A DNA stretch of 64,000 bases from Tamarix chinensis (GCA_030549775.1 CM060174.1:42174586-42238585); one strand, 5' to 3'; shown: positions 1 to 12,758, counted from the first letter of the stretch. The notes: generated by a model from the letters alone, not told the origin. Numbers and translations: made by a program.

Positions 1-439
1 GTAATTATCTATATCCCTTACTCAGTTTTATTGTTACCTTACTTAGTATATAGCATAGCGATAATACTTTTCATGATTGTTGCTCATCCCTACAAGTAGA
101 CAATCGAGATGTCTATGTGCAGGTTGATGAGGATCTATTGGATAACTTTGCTACACATGATGCTTTATGTGTGATGGAGTGACTATGTATTAGGGTTTTT
201 GGGTGTTGAGCCATATTATTTATATGATGGTTTCATTCAGATACCTTTTTGGAATCTTAGATCCATGGCGTCCCTTTGTTTATATTTATTGGATATTGTA
301 CTTGGAGTTAATATCCAACTTGTATTTATATTGATGAAGTTTCTTTCATTTTCTATTTATCTTATTTACATTATAATTATTTTGTCTTATGCTTCCACTT
401 TAAATAAATATTTTTAGTAGTAAAATTTGAGGTGTTACA
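1..439 (+). mobile_element. 3' end of a giant-LTR (LARD-like) element, copy A
   Basis: The segment ends in GAGGTGTTACA at 429-439, like the 3' ends of the other giant LTRs in this window. It contains the block 'ttacctta-ctcag/ttag...catagcg...gctcatccctacaagtag', which lines up with 11233-11300 of the complete copy at 7216-11746. It therefore looks like the last part of a + oriented LTR whose start lies outside the window. No primer-binding site follows position 439, so it is a solo LTR or a 3' LTR. The small ORF at 199-417 falls inside this LTR and has no family features. Confidence 0.7.
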
Positions 440-2875
440 ATATAACTGAACCTAAATCTCTTCCGAGTAACATTACCAAGGCCTAAATTGACCAATTTCA
501 TGCCAATACCATTTTTCATCTTCCCTTAAACAAATTCAACTAGCCTTATTAGATAGAGCTGATAATCCCCTAGATAGATACATAAGTGTGTTTGTTGTGT
601 CGGTATTTGATAGCAAACATTTTCCTTCACACTTATTTATTAAAGAATTTCTCCAAGCTTGTCGATTGACTCAATTCATCTCCAATGCTTGGAGAATGGT
701 GCTTGGCTTCCTACACGAGTGTTGTTTATTGGAAATAAGACCAAAAATAGATTTATTTAGGTAATTTTTAAAATTTTAAGCTATTCCTTGGCCACAAGCT
801 TTTATTCCATTAAATTAAGAAGGTACTATATGTTCATCAAGAAACCACAGTCTTCTATGGACATGTGGAAGTCCTAATACTTCTTTATTCTTGGGACCAC
901 CGAGTGGGATCTGCCTAAATAAGGTTATTTGAATGTCGCTGTTTAAGAGTTTCCACCCTTCTTACTGGAGTTAGAAGTCAGCATATATAAGTTTAATAGG
1001 TTGGTTATGGAAGGATTTATTATGAATATTAATGAAATTGTGAATGGCTGTGTTAGCCTTAAGAAGTTAGGGTAAATTTCTAACATTAGTAATTAATTTG
1101 TTCTCATTACATCACTTTGATTATCTTATTGAACTGATAAGTCTGTTAGCTTAGAGAGTTTTCTTCTTTTACATATTGCATGTTATGAATGGAAAGATTA
1201 GACATAAGTTGTCCCATCCAAAAAGGTGCACTATTCATCCTCCAGGTAAAACATCTAGTATTAGGGTTACCAATCAAAAGTTATATATTCTAATAATATC
1301 TTGCTACCATTTCATTTCATTTATCATCACTCTTTAAAATTTACTTTGTATTATTATGTTTTTACGAAGTAGAAGGGATCCCAAAATCGGGTCCAAAAAA
1401 GAAGAAAGTGAAACTAAATAAGGTTAGTAGCATTCATTCTATAGTTGCGACTCCGCTAATGAACATGTTCTTGAGTTTCTTGGATCTCATAATAAACATG
1501 TTTATATGTTTATAAGAACATAATAAACTTTTTCTTGAGTTCAACAACTCCCATCATAATCATAGTTTTATGCCTGCCATCTCTTGTTATGTATATATCC
1601 CTTAATTTTGAGTGTTATTATTTAGTCATACTTGATTATCCATTATATTACCTTATCACAAATTCTTAAAAATCCTATTTACATTTTTAGGAAGAAGTTC
1701 GACCATTAATAAGGTTATGATAGTTTAGAAGGTTCCAAATCCTTAATCTCACTTACTATTACCCCTAATCCATTGGAACCAAGGAAATAAGACAATCTTC
1801 CCATGCTACTTTAGAAACAAATTGAAAGAAAGGGAAAAAATTATTGTACCCTTACTTAAGGGAATCTTAACTTCATGACTTACCACATATTGAAGGGACT
1901 TTAATCTCTACATTAGACATATAACATATACTCTTAGAAGAAGAAGAGAGTAATAATCCATAAGAAGAATAAAGAGAAAAAGATGAATGTAGAAAATACC
2001 ATTTTTCCTTCTCCAAAATCTAAAACGTTCACATATGCTTCCCCCATGAACATCCTTTGTAAAAAAGAGTGTTAATGACCCCAAATGAGCACATGTTAAG
2101 TGTGAAGGCCCTGATGTTGAGGTACCTAAACTAGAAGGTTTGCGTTAGGAAAAAAAATATTTATGAAAGGGATTTAAAATCTTCATTGATGATGAAGGAG
2201 TGACTTTTACTATGCCTGATTATTCTCTCTTTGACTACCACCTAGAAGAAAATTTTGGGTTAAACCTCTCCTTCGAGGCATATCATAATTATATATACAT
2301 GATAACTTCAATAACTATTTTACCATATGTAACTACTATTTATGCAAAATAAGAGGATGAATATTAAAAACTTCAAGGTTGCCCCTCAACTCTAAAAGCC
2401 TAAAAATAATACCTTGAGGCTAAAGTAGTTGAGTAGGAAACTAAGAAGGGCATATTAATTTCTACCTTTACTAATGTAAACTTGCTAAAAGCCCAAGTTT
2501 CTAACCTAGAAGATTCTATTCAAAGAGAAAATCAATTAGCTAGGATCAAGATGGAGCTATTAAAGGCTAAGTCTACCATTCTAGAAAATGATTATTGAAA
2601 AGAGAAAAAATAGACTGATCAATTGTCTTGTGAGAAGAAAAAATGGAGTACAGATGTAGGAAAGGTTCAAATGTTTTATAAGGCTAACATATATTTGGTG
2701 AAAGAAACTAATACCCTCAATAAACTGAATGAAGATACCAATGAAAAGTTCATTAGGTATGATGACAAATGTGCTCAGATGTAAAAAGCATTAGAAGCAC
2801 ACATGGTCAATATTAATGAATTTGACAATACTCAAATCTATTTAATGATTATCTATAATAGCTAAATATTTTAGG
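440..2875 (+). pseudogene. Relic of a Transposase_28-type ('putative gypsy type transposon') protein with a coiled coil
   Basis: Read with frameshifts and stops, 590-760 gives a stretch with the pattern FPSHLFIKEFLQACRL, then SNAWRMVLGF. This matches the plant family known as Transposase_28 (typically 'RFP.HPFI.E.L......L.PNAWR...GF'). About 2370-2870 is rich in Lys, Glu, Asn and Leu and reads as a long heptad-like coiled coil (LETKKGILIST, LLKAQVSNLEDSIQRENQ), as in the C-terminal half of that family. No intact ORF remains. The function of the family is unknown. Whether the relic belonged to the adjacent CACTA transposon or to a separate element cannot be decided, because no terminal repeats were found around it. 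Confidence 0.45.
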
Positions 2876-3105
2876 TAAAAAATTAATCTTTAACCATATA
2901 ACGTGATTAATGAAATAATATTAAAAGAACTCAAATATTTACCGTTCAATTTTACATAGTTGAAGGTTTATAAAATTAAAAGAAATGAAATAAAGTCAAT
3001 GTTAACTTTAAAAAATAGTCTTCATATTAAGATTTATTGTGATTTGGTGCCATTTTTATAGGTGGTAGGATGCTACTTGATACATAACCTCTATCCTACT
3101 TTAGC
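2876..3105. other. A+T-rich spacer with no recognisable feature
   Basis: Very A+T-rich sequence between the Transposase_28-like relic and the first recognisable CACTA-1 ORF. The 5' terminus of CACTA-1 should lie here or further left, but no CACTA-type terminal motif or subterminal repeat array was seen. Confidence 0.3.
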
Positions 3106-3555
3106 ATGTCTTTGGATGGGGATATGAGGCATTATATAAGATGGGTATATGATGTGTTAGACTACATGATAAGTAGGATTTGTATTTAGGACCATACAAG
3201 TTTTGGTTGTATTATCTTTTACGTACCTTAAACTTATGCAACCATAGGTAAGGGCAATGACTAGATATCAATATTTTTTTTGTTACTAATGTTCCGCACT
3301 CTAGATTTATTGAGGGTGAACATTTTATGAGACACTATGATTATAATGATAGAGAGTTGATAGCAATTGATGATGAATGAAACTCTCTTCATCGGATGCC
3401 ATAAAGTGTATACCATAATTATCCAAATTACTCATTAGATATAGATGGGCCTTCTTCTGAAGAAGTGAAAGAGAAATTGATTCTACAAGAATTGTGGAAT
3501 TTTTGGGTAATTGAAAGTTGGTTGTTAGATGTTACCTTGGGCTTTGGTATGTGAT
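3106..3555 (+). pseudogene. Decayed copy of the CACTA accessory ORF of unknown function (CACTA-1)
   Basis: Translated with frameshifts, this stretch aligns along its length with the intact 157-residue ORF at 35603-36076 in CACTA-2. Matching blocks are MSLDGDMRHYIRWVYDVL versus MAPHRDVRTHVIWLYNEL, RFIEGEHFMRHYD versus RFIEGELFAREYD, RELIAIDDE versus RELMVIDDE, and a final SSEEVKEKLILQELWNFWVI versus SFDDVRDQMIYRDEWTFRVI. In both elements it lies immediately upstream of the TNP2-type transposase and on the same strand. The family is not recognised. Conservation between two strongly diverged elements suggests it was once a selected protein. This copy is broken. Confidence 0.55.
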
Positions 3556-4139
3556 TGAGAGCATAAAAGTGTATAATATAAGGGTTGTACTAATGTGCTG
3601 AATAATAATTTTTTGTATTAGGGTTCCTTATGAGACATGCACCCACATTTTGTATTATTTTTTTACACCGTATTATTTATTATTACGTTAATTTTTGTGT
3701 AAAGTATATGTTTAGTTAATATTATAGTATTGTTGTTTACTAAATTTAATTATTAATAAGATAAGTGAAAATTATTTAAATGAAAAAAAATTAACAAATA
3801 AGGCGAATGTCGATAAGAGTTGGACGAGGTTGCAAAATAGTAGCTCTAATGACTTTTGCAATAGACTTTAAGCTTTTATTGAAATGGAAAAAAAATTGTC
3901 TAAATTCAGATAGGTTTGTTTTTTGTCTCGGTAAAAATTGTAATAATTATAATTAACACCTTCCTTGTGTGATTGAAAGTCACATACTTTGCTTTGAGTT
4001 TATGCCAACTTATGAGAAATAGGTGAGAAATAGGTCTACAATAGTTAAACGAAGTCAATGTTAGTTGAGGAGGAGAAAGGAGATGAGATGACACATATTT
4101 TGGGTGATTCATTAGGTGGTACTCATGAGCCTTATGCAA
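3556..4139. other. Decayed spacer between accessory ORF and transposase of CACTA-1
   Basis: No gene is supported here. The ORF on the - strand at 3906-4139 lies opposite the CACTA-1 coding direction and has no family signature. The region probably represents the non-coding interval and leader upstream of the transposase gene; CACTA-2 has a similar interval of about 430 bp. Confidence 0.35.
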
Positions 4140-4862
4140 ATGACATGGTGGATAATGAACCCTTAAGTGGTGACAATTTGTTAATAATGATGATAATAGG
4201 ACTTTAGGTGGTGATTTTAGGAATGATAGGGATCAATATTATGAAGAATTATTTAAGGAGATGGAGACATAATAATATCCTAGATGCAAGAATTTCTCTT
4301 CTTTAAACATTTTAGTAAAATGGATGCATCATAAGGTGAACAAATGGAGTCATGAATCATTTGATGGACTATTAAAGTTGTGGAAAGAAGCTCTTCTAGA
4401 GGGAAATAAGTTTTCTAGATTGTATTATAATTCTAATAAGATGATGAGTAAGTTATGTTGAGGATACAAATTGATTCACATGTGGAGATTTGATTGTTTA
4501 CTTTTTTAAAAGGAAAATGTTGAAAGAAATAGTTGTCTATTATATGGTATCCCTTGATGGGTTGATAAAGGTATGAAGGAAAAAAAAATAGCACATAATT
4601 TGTTACAATACTTTCCTTTGACATTGAGATTAAAGAGGTTATATGATTGCAGACACACTACTAAGGACATGAGATGACATTTGACTAGGCATTCTAGGGA
4701 GTCAGAGGTGCTACAACATCCAATTGATGGACAAGCATGGAAATATTTTGATTAAAAAAATTTATATTTTTCTACTGATCCTCAGAATGTTCATTTAGGG
4801 TGAGCATCTAATGGATTTAATCCATTTGGCATGAGTAGCAATTATAGCTTGTGGCCTGTAAT
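4140..4862 (+). pseudogene. CACTA-1 TNP2-type transposase, N-terminal part (Transposase_21)
   Basis: From 4232 the reading gives YYEELFKEMET, then a decayed version of the conserved block seen in CACTA-2 (NILVKWMHHKVNKWSHESFD, LLKLWKEALLEGN, YYNSNKMMSKL), and near the end GWASNGFNPFGMSSNYSLWPV-type sequence. That last block is the hallmark 'DG.NP....YSLWPV' of the Transposase_21 domain. The frame is interrupted by several stops. The relic stops exactly at 4862, where the giant solo LTR begins; the next conserved residues (STYNLIPW) resume at 12759. Confidence 0.75.
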
Positions 4863-7800
4863 TATAACACACCCAATTTTCTAGCTTGACAATTTAATTT
4901 TGTGGAAGATTTAATTACCAAATTAGTAGGTGCTACCACCACACTTGGCACAAGTCTGATTTCCTTACCTTTATCATACCAAGTGCTAAGGCTAAAACAA
5001 ACTTTAACCAAAGTAAATCAGCATAAATAAAATTACACAAAGATAGAAGTTACAGATAAATATTATCACTATAATAGTATAACCAGAATAAGAAAAGGGA
5101 AATAAGAGACTAAAGAAAAACCCTACCATAACTAAAAACTACCACCTGAAGATACGACACCATTTTCCCCTAACCATAAGACCCGAAGGACCACTCTAAA
5201 AGTGGGACTTCTTCCCTAGGTCCCACTTATCATTCCCATTCTTATATGCTTTATGCTACTCTATGGCCCTCATGTAATGATCTAAAATAGTAGTATCAGT
5301 ATGAATTTCTCATACTAGGTAAATTACAATACCTCACAAGAGGTATCATGCACACATTTAACTTAGTCACATTGAATCCGAAAAGCATACTTGAGCACAA
5401 ATTATGTACCATAACCACAAACAATATTCAAGGAAAAACATATATAAACATCTAATCTCAACTCAACAAGTAAGCATGCTAATAAAATTCTCATAATTTC
5501 AAGGTACAAAGTCATATTTGATTAGTTATATACATTCCAAACATTGGGGTAGGAGACTAAAGTAATTATGAAAACAATAATCTAAAAAAATACCAAGGTA
5601 GGGTACTAAGGCACCTACTGAACCAACAGCTCATTTCTTTTCCCTTTCTTGCACAAAATATATTTCCATTTTTACTTACTTACTCAAGGAAAATGCAATC
5701 AACCCAGGGACGATGTGATACACCTAGTCATATTAATACTTGAAGGCAACACAATACCCTTACTTCAAACCTAGAGATATAGTGATATTCCTTGTTATAT
5801 CATAGCACAAAGGAAACACAGTATCCTCCAACCTTTATCACCTAGTACTTACATATTGATACTCCTTATAGGCCCACAAGTTAACTATATAGTAGATTAG
5901 GGCCTTAACATAGGCACATAAGTAAACTAACTAACCAAAATAATGAGGCTAACACCTCACTTCTAGGGTAGCTAATCCTAAAGGGCAACCATTCCCAACT
6001 CGAGGCATTTCACTTTAATTATTAATATTTTATAAGGTGAGTACATAAGTCGCATATGACACAATAGTTTCCATTTTTTCATACTTAACCATTTTCCCTT
6101 TTATTCCCAAATATTTAGGTAAACCCTAATTTTATAGGTTTATACTAAGACAAGTTAAAGATAACGTTAGCCTATCAAAATTCTAAGGCCATCATAGCAT
6201 CTAATTATTTGTAAAAGATATATTATGTCAAAATTACTAAAATACACTTCAAAACACTAGTTTCACCATTTTATTTATTTCCTCACCAAGCATTATAATT
6301 ATGAGAGATTTTTATAAGGAAAAAGGTAATATTCCAAGTTATTTTATTATGTAGGTAATATTTGCATATTGTCAATTAATCGTATTGTTTTACTTTTCTT
6401 GCATTTAGTGGGTGGCTCCCACAAAACCCTAATTATGCAACTCTCACGTACCATATCTTCCATGCAGTATGTACATACATATTTAAAACATAATACATCA
6501 TTTAAATAGGAATATTATCATCACATTAGTAGGGTAACGTTTCCAACCCTAGGTCATACAAATAGAATTTATTATAAGCTAACCCTAATCATGCACATAT
6601 ACTTCCATACAAATCATTATAACCCTAGATACCATGCATGAGAAATCATGAGGCATTTACCATGGAATTTGAATCATAATTTGACAATAATGGAAAATCT
6701 AATAAAATCTTAGACATATGGACATAAAATATTTAACATATTATCATGCATAAACTCTCACAATCATGAATATCATCCCTTCAACTTGTTATCATTTTAT
6801 AATACATGTCTTAATACTTGAAATTCATAAAAATCAAGCATGATTATAGGTCTACAAAAATCCTATCATGCTTACATATAATTTTACCATCTTATGAGTG
6901 ATTGGATTTACCCAATCCAAGCTCACACAGAAAGAAAGTATTCTCTAAGGTCCTTAATAATTACCTAGGAATTTAAAATCCAAACACGCATGTAATGGAA
7001 TATAATATTATAAAAAAATAATCCAAAATTAACAAAATAATTTAAGGTTCACCAATTGGTTGAGCAAAGAAAGATAAAGCTAAAGAAAACTAAGCACCAA
7101 GGGAGGAAGTCTTTCAAATGAAAAGGGGAGAATGAGCAACAATGGGCTTGGGTAGTGCTAGGGGAACAAGAATGATAGGTAAGTCTGTTTTTAGGGAGGG
7201 GAGAATAACAATAAGTGAAATACTCCAAAAATTCTAATTTTAAGAATTATAGCTAATTAAGGATTTATTATAAAAATTCATCAAATAATTTATTTTTATT
7301 AAAATAAAAGAATATTAATTAGTGAAAATCAAGAAGAAAATAATAAATATTTTTATTTGAAAAATTTGGGTATTTTGCTAATTAAAATGGAATTGAGGAA
7401 AAAAATTTCAAAAATCCAAATTTAGCCTAAAAAGAAAATTAAATATTATATTATTTAAATATTATTAATTTTAAATATCCAAAATATCCAAAATAATTTA
7501 ATTCACCCAACCCACCTATTTTTCTTTTTTCCCTTTTTTCTTTATCCTTTTTCTTTCTTTCTTTTCTTTCCTTTTTCATACTTTTCTTCCTTCTTCTCTT
7601 TCTTTTTCTCTTCTTTTCCCTGAATTGGGTTATCCCATGGCCCAAACCCCTTCTTTTTCTTTTCTCCTTCAGCGGCCCAAAACATTGCATTCCACTTTTT
7701 TTCCATAGTCACCAGTCCAGTCTTCCTTTTCTTTTCCCCAGCTGGCCAGTCCAGCCCCCTTCTTCTTCTTCTTCTTCCTCAACCTTCGTTCCTGCAATTC

Positions 7801-8055
7801 CATCACCGAACGCCTCCGAGAATTATGCCGCCGACCATGTAGTTGATCCAGCCAATCTCTCCTCCCTCTCCCCTATTGACCTGCCTACAATTTGACCCAA
7901 CCAACCAACCCTTCCTTCTCGCGTATGATCCCTTTTTCTTGGCCAGTCACCTCCCCTACCATGATTGATCTTGTGCTGGCATGTTGGTACCAATCGGTGC
8001 ACCTCACCCCTACCCTATCCTCTTGTCTTCCCTTCAACCTTATCCCCCCTTAGCT

Positions 8056-8063
8056 TATAAATA
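8056..8063 (+). promoter_or_regulatory. Probable LTR TATA box (copy C)
   Basis: TATAAATA followed by CCCC lies about 840 bp into the LTR. The same TATAAATACC(CC) motif recurs in the matching part of copies D and E (17054-17061, 23800-23807, 54304-54311), in the transcription-sense orientation each time. This conservation supports it as the LTR promoter rather than chance A+T sequence. Confidence 0.6.
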
Positions 8064-8762
8064 CCCCTAAACTAGCTTAGACTCAAGCCTTTTTTCCTTG
8101 AAACCCAGAAATCTTCTCTCGTGTGCCACCACCCCTTTAGACATCATTTTCGTCGCCGTCGGCCAACACCGCTGCCTACTCTTCCCACTAAAACACTCCC
8201 TACATCACCCTCTACCTAATTACACCTATATTATCCCTTGATTTACCCTACATGAGCCACCTCGGCCGTGCAAAGTTTCCTTCTCAATCAGCCACGCCTC
8301 CACCCCTACCCACTTCACACCACCATCCACCACCACTCTTACCACAACCACTACCCCTTACACGTCCCAAAAAAACCTGTAGACCCTCTTCTACCTTTCT
8401 CTACCCTTCCTTTCCTCTTCTTCCCTCTCCTCCTTTCTTTTTCTCTTTCCTCCACTTTCTTCTACTACCGCCGTCGCTGTGTGCTGCAACCATTAGCTGT
8501 GCTGCCACCCTTATTCTACTCCTCTCCATCTAGGTAACCATAAACACCCCAACTCACACCTTCATTCTTCCTCTCCTTTTCCTAGCATTCAACTTCTCCT
8601 CTTTTCTTCTCTTTTTTCGGCCACCGCCACCACCGCCATGCACCACCGCTAGTGCCGCCTGTCATCACCAACCCAAGGTGGAACCTTAAACCCTCTCAAC
8701 CCTTTTACCCTATTTATACAAGCTTTATTTATTTTATGTTATTATAATTCCATTATTTTGAA

Positions 8763-8764
8763 TA

Positions 8765-8809
<45 letters not shown>

Positions 8810-8971
8810 TATTATTATTATTTCAAAGTAGTGTCGAAACCCTACTTTACATTATTTTTGATTTATACTATTATTATTATTATTATCATTATTGTTATTA
8901 TTATCATTGTTGTTATTATTATTTCGTCTTACTATTATTGTTATTATTATTATTATTATTATCATTATTAT

Positions 8972-9003
<32 letters not shown>

Positions 9004-9205
9004 TTATTTTTGTGAAGGGTCGAAGCCCTTATTTCACCATTTATTTCAAATGATACTATTATTATTATTAGTATCATCATCATCATCATGGTTATTATTA
9101 ATATTATTATTATTATTAGGGCAAAATGTTCAAACCTTATATTATTAACTTTTACAATATTACTATTATTATATTTATCTTTGGCAAAATTAGTAATTAG
9201 TTAAG

Positions 9206-9241
<36 letters not shown>

Positions 9242-9242
9242 T
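8763..9242. repeat. Clustered (ATT)n microsatellites in LTR copy C
   Basis: ATT-type runs occur at about 8763-8821, 8867-8995 (with CAT, GTT and AGT variants), 9053-9117 and 9208-9242, separated by short unique pieces that contain 'AAACCCTA' or 'CGAAACCC'-like words. The polyleucine reading at 8758-9015 is only a translation of this array. AAT/ATT clusters are also found at the equivalent place in copies D (22.45-23.1 kb) and E. Confidence 0.85.
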
Positions 9243-9663
9243 TATCCAAAACCCTAATCTTAGAATGAATATTATTTTTAGTAGGAGGGAACCTAATCTT
9301 TAGTTTTTCCCTCTTATAGGTGAGACCAGTCAAAGCCTTAAGGAGGCGTAGGAGCGTGCTCCATGACTGGTGTCGTATTAGGTAAGAGTGTAGCTAAGGT
9401 CGTATATATGTAATGTGTTTAATATACTTTGTATGCCATGTGCCATAATATGTGATGTATCTTATGTGTATTGTTATAAATATTTTATGTATGGTGCGGC
9501 TTGGAGTTGGGGTACATTATGTGTTATCTTATGATTTCTATATATCATATGTTTGTGTTGTGAATGTGATGTGATATGATGTGACCCTATAAGACATGCA
9601 TGCTAGGTTATGTAATATGATGTTATGGAGTGAAATGATGTGGAGTTGACCTAATGTTGCATG

Positions 9664-9935
9664 ACCATAAATGAAAGGAATCTAGGGTTATGCATGGAGG
9701 AATCTAGGTTTTTGCATGAAGGAAACTAGGGTTTTGCATGAAAGAAAATATGTTTTTGCATGGAGGAATCTAGGGTTTTGTATGAATGGATCTAGGGTTT
9801 GCATGGGAGAATCTAAGTACTATGGAAGAATCTAGGGTTTGCGTGGGTGAATCTAGGGTTTCACGTGGAAGTTTTAGGGTTTGCATGAAAAAGTTTGAAG
9901 GGTTGCATGGGGTGTGTAGAGTTTGCATGGGGGTG
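9664..9935 (+). repeat. About 21-bp minisatellite with telobox-like core (copy C)
   Basis: Around ten degenerate units of the form GGAATCTAGGGTTTTGCATG run in tandem. The TAGGGTTT core is the reverse of the plant telobox AAACCCTA. The array at 21330-21840 in copy D consists of similar 20-bp units read in the opposite direction (CCACCATGCGAACCCTAATA). The repeat is therefore a shared part of the LTR family, although the unit sequence has diverged between copies. Confidence 0.7.
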
Positions 9936-10674
9936 AATTTTACGTATTCAAAGTTGTTTTCAGGTGTGAAGAAGGAAATTAAAATGTTGTTTGAGTGTTT
10001 GGATACCTTGGATGAAAAATATTACATAAGACAATATAAGGGTACATAGGAGGCTAAGCTAGGGTTTAGGGGGAAAACCCTAATTTGAGGAGGTGGTAAA
10101 AAGGAGAAATAAATGAGGGTGAGTGTAGTACAAGATGATGATGAAAATGATCAAGTAAGGATGAGCACGATTGGCATGGAAAAATAAGAAGTGGAATGTG
10201 AGAAATGGAAGGGTGACATGTGGACATAAGGAAGCTAGGGTTTATTTTGGCCAGTTAGGGTTTGGTGTAGTTACTTAGGGTTTCGTGGTCACACGTGCAC
10301 TTGGTGAGTAAGGGGTGATGATGAGGATGGAATCTATGGGTTGTGATGTGTGGAGTGTTAAAAGGATTTGGGTTGTGTGAGGTGGAGTAGGATGGGCCAC
10401 TTAGGCCTTAATTAGGATTTCATATTAAAACCTTAGAGTGAGGTGTCGAGTTAACTTAGGAGAGTAAGGTAGTGGGCCTTAACCCATATACTTAAGAGTT
10501 GGACTTCTAGTGTAATATAGGATATAGAGGAAATGATGTTAGGGCAAGTTAGGAGGTACAAGAGTCTTACAATGTGAGATAGGTCCTTTTTGGAGGATAA
10601 GCATAAAGGGAGTTAATCATGCATGTCTAGGGTTAAAATTATGAATAATCATTTAAAGTGGAAGATTGTTAAGG

Positions 10675-11047
10675 CGGGCCCAAACTGGTCCATTGGCGAA
10701 TAATAGTTGTTAGGGTGTTTAGCCCTATGTGTGACCAATCCACCAATAAATAGTAATGGTTAGGCGCGTTATGCCTGTATGTTTCTGGTCCACAAACTAT
10801 AATAGTGGGGGATTCCGTGCTCAACAAATTGAACATAATTGTACTAAGACATGGGAAAGATACTAAGTAGTTACAGTAAAACACCATGAGAGTAGTGGTC
10901 AAGAGCTTTATGACTTGTATATTTCCTGTCCACCGGGAATAATAGTGGTCAAGAGCTTTATGCCCTATATGTATCCATTCCATCGGCAATAATAGTGCTT
11001 AGAAGCTTTATGCCATATATGTATCTAGTCCACTAGCTATAATAGTG
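10675..11047 (+). repeat. Degenerate 60-bp tandem array, 'GGTCCA...AATAATAGTG' type (copy C)
   Basis: About six units each contain a GGTCCAC/TCCACC word, a T/GGC(G/A)AATAATAGT block and a 'TTTATGCC' or 'GTTATGCC' block, spaced about 60 bp apart. The array corresponds in sequence and position to the reverse complement of 20390-20790 in copy D (CACTATTATTTGCCGGTGGACC). The ORF at 10669-10989 on the - strand lies within the array and is not considered a gene. Confidence 0.65.
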
Positions 11048-12758
11048 GGGTTTCCTATACTCGCATGGATTTGATAAAGAGTATGGTGTGAAAAGAGTAT
11101 CTATAAGAAATTAATTAAGTAATTAATCCAAACTTTAGATGGCCTTTATTTATTTATTTATCTGAAGTAATAGTATACTATTTTTATTATTCAGTTTGGA
11201 TTATGTGCTTATATGTGTTGGCCTTAGTGCACAATTACCTTACTCAGTACGTAGCGTATTGATCACCCTTTTTCTAGGTGCTACTCATTCCCACAAGTAG
11301 GAGGTCCATCTGATGTGTTACAAATAGGTGATGTTTATTTCGATGCTTCGATATCCAAGAGGCATTAGGCGGGGTTGAGTACTGAATCGGACCTGAGTTG
11401 TGGACTGGGAGTCATGTGGCCAGATTTCTCCTTTTATGCCTATTTACTTTATTTGGTTGTAAACGTTTTTTCTCTTTATGGAATTTCAACAATGCAATCT
11501 AGTTTATGATTCATTTACGCGTACTCTAATTTTTATGTTACGATCTTTCTAATTCTTCTTATAAGTTATTGGTTTAAGTATTGATTTAAGTTTAACAAGT
11601 ATCCTTTTTAGCCTTAGCACTTGGTACTAGAACGATAGGAGTGAAATGGTATGTTACTAAGTGTGGCGGTAACATTCACAAGATTCATAGGTTCTAATTA
11701 ATTCATTTACTTTCATTAAAAAAATAGTGAATTTTGGTATTTTACAATAAGGGTTCATCAAATGGAGGGAGAAAATTTGGCACAAAATGGGTCAAAGAAG
11801 AAGGGGACTTTCGATGGAAAATGTCCAACAAAAAAGGGGGAGCTTTAGCCAAATTTGTTGAAGGTAAATGTGGTAGGCTTTAGTAGGTTTGGCCAAAGGA
11901 AGGAGGGTGGATTGGTGGGTTTAGTCGAATGAGAAGGAGAATGGGGAGGAAAGGTAGTTTTGCCTAATATTAAGGTGGTTGTTTCGATGGGAATGGCTGA
12001 AGACAAGGAAGGGGAGAGAAGTAGCATGAGGGAGATGCATGGTTGTTAGGGTAGCTTCTACAATGGATACTAGTGCATAAGTGAGGAATCTATAATGGTG
12101 GATGGTGGCAAGGTAAGGAGGCCATTGGAGGGTTTCATAATAAAATAAAAACAATGGTGAAAGGAGACGTACGGCAAAGAATGGTGAGGAAAAATAATTA
12201 CATGAGGGAGCTTAGGAGGAGGAGGAGGAATGAAGGGTTTCTAATGGGTTTTGGCAAGATATAGGAGGGATAGGAGAAGGGATTAAGAAGAGGGTAGCAT
12301 AAAAGGATATAAGGAGCAAAAAAAGGAGATGAAAACATGGGGGAGAGGTGAGGTATGGCATAGATGATGGTGTAGGGTGATGGCTTGCAGAAGTATGGTG
12401 TGCCAAGGTAGAGGGAGTAGGATGAGGTATGGAAATTATTACATTTATTAGGGGATAGGTTAGGGTAATAATTTATACGTGAACAATCAGCATACAATAT
12501 TAAGGTAAAATTTATCAGGTTATCGGGTTAGGTTTACTTGACGAAATGAACACTCGTTACAATCCATCCTAGGTTTGAAAATTAATATGCATCCTCTAGT
12601 ATATTTAACCAAATTAAATTTTATATCTAATAAGTAGTAGTAATATTACACATATTAAAAACATATTTGTTACCATTTATCCTAAAATAATTATTATAAC
12701 TAATACACATAATTATTGATGATAATTAGGGTTTCTAGAAATATGGTGTTACAGTAAT

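Larger units (their letters stand above)
7216..11746 (+). mobile_element. Solo giant LTR, copy C (4531 bp), nested in copy B
   Basis: It begins TGAAATACTCC and ends GGTATTTTACA, and is flanked by a perfect 5-bp duplication ATAAG (7211-7215 and 11747-11751). The first 60 bases align with the reverse complement of the 24834 end of copy D (TGTAATATCCCAAAATCC...). The last 140 bases align with the reverse complement of 19729-19870 (GCCTTAGCACTTGGTAC, AAGTGTGGCGGTAA). It is therefore a complete LTR of the same family in + orientation. Internal landmarks in order are a T/C-rich segment with TATA box (7.5-8.7 kb), ATT microsatellites (8.76-9.24 kb), a telobox-type minisatellite (9.66-9.94 kb) and a 60-bp array (10.67-11.05 kb). 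It has no coding capacity. Confidence 0.85.
4863..12753 (-). mobile_element. Solo giant LTR, copy B (interrupted by copy C)
   Basis: The sequence starts TATAACACACCC (a decayed TGTAACACCCC) and ends GGTGTTACA. It is flanked by a perfect 5-bp duplication GTAAT (4858-4862 and 12754-12758). Without the nested copy C and its extra duplication it is about 3.36 kb. The end block resembles the 19729 end of copy D (a 'ccgccacactt...aagtgctaaggctaaa' type block occurs at 4933-4997), so its orientation is -. No PBS, gag or pol occurs between the ends, as expected for a solo LTR left after LTR-LTR recombination. It lies inside the CACTA-1 transposase. The ORFs at 11845-12497 lie inside this LTR and look like noise. 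Confidence 0.75.

Noticed and set aside
7451..7690. Lys/Arg-rich ORF on the - strand
   Set aside because: Produced by a T/C-rich tract in the LTR; the other strand is simply pyrimidine-rich.
8252..9015. Pro/Ser-rich and polyleucine ORFs
   Set aside because: They are translations of C/T-rich leader sequence and of ATT microsatellites within solo LTR copy C.
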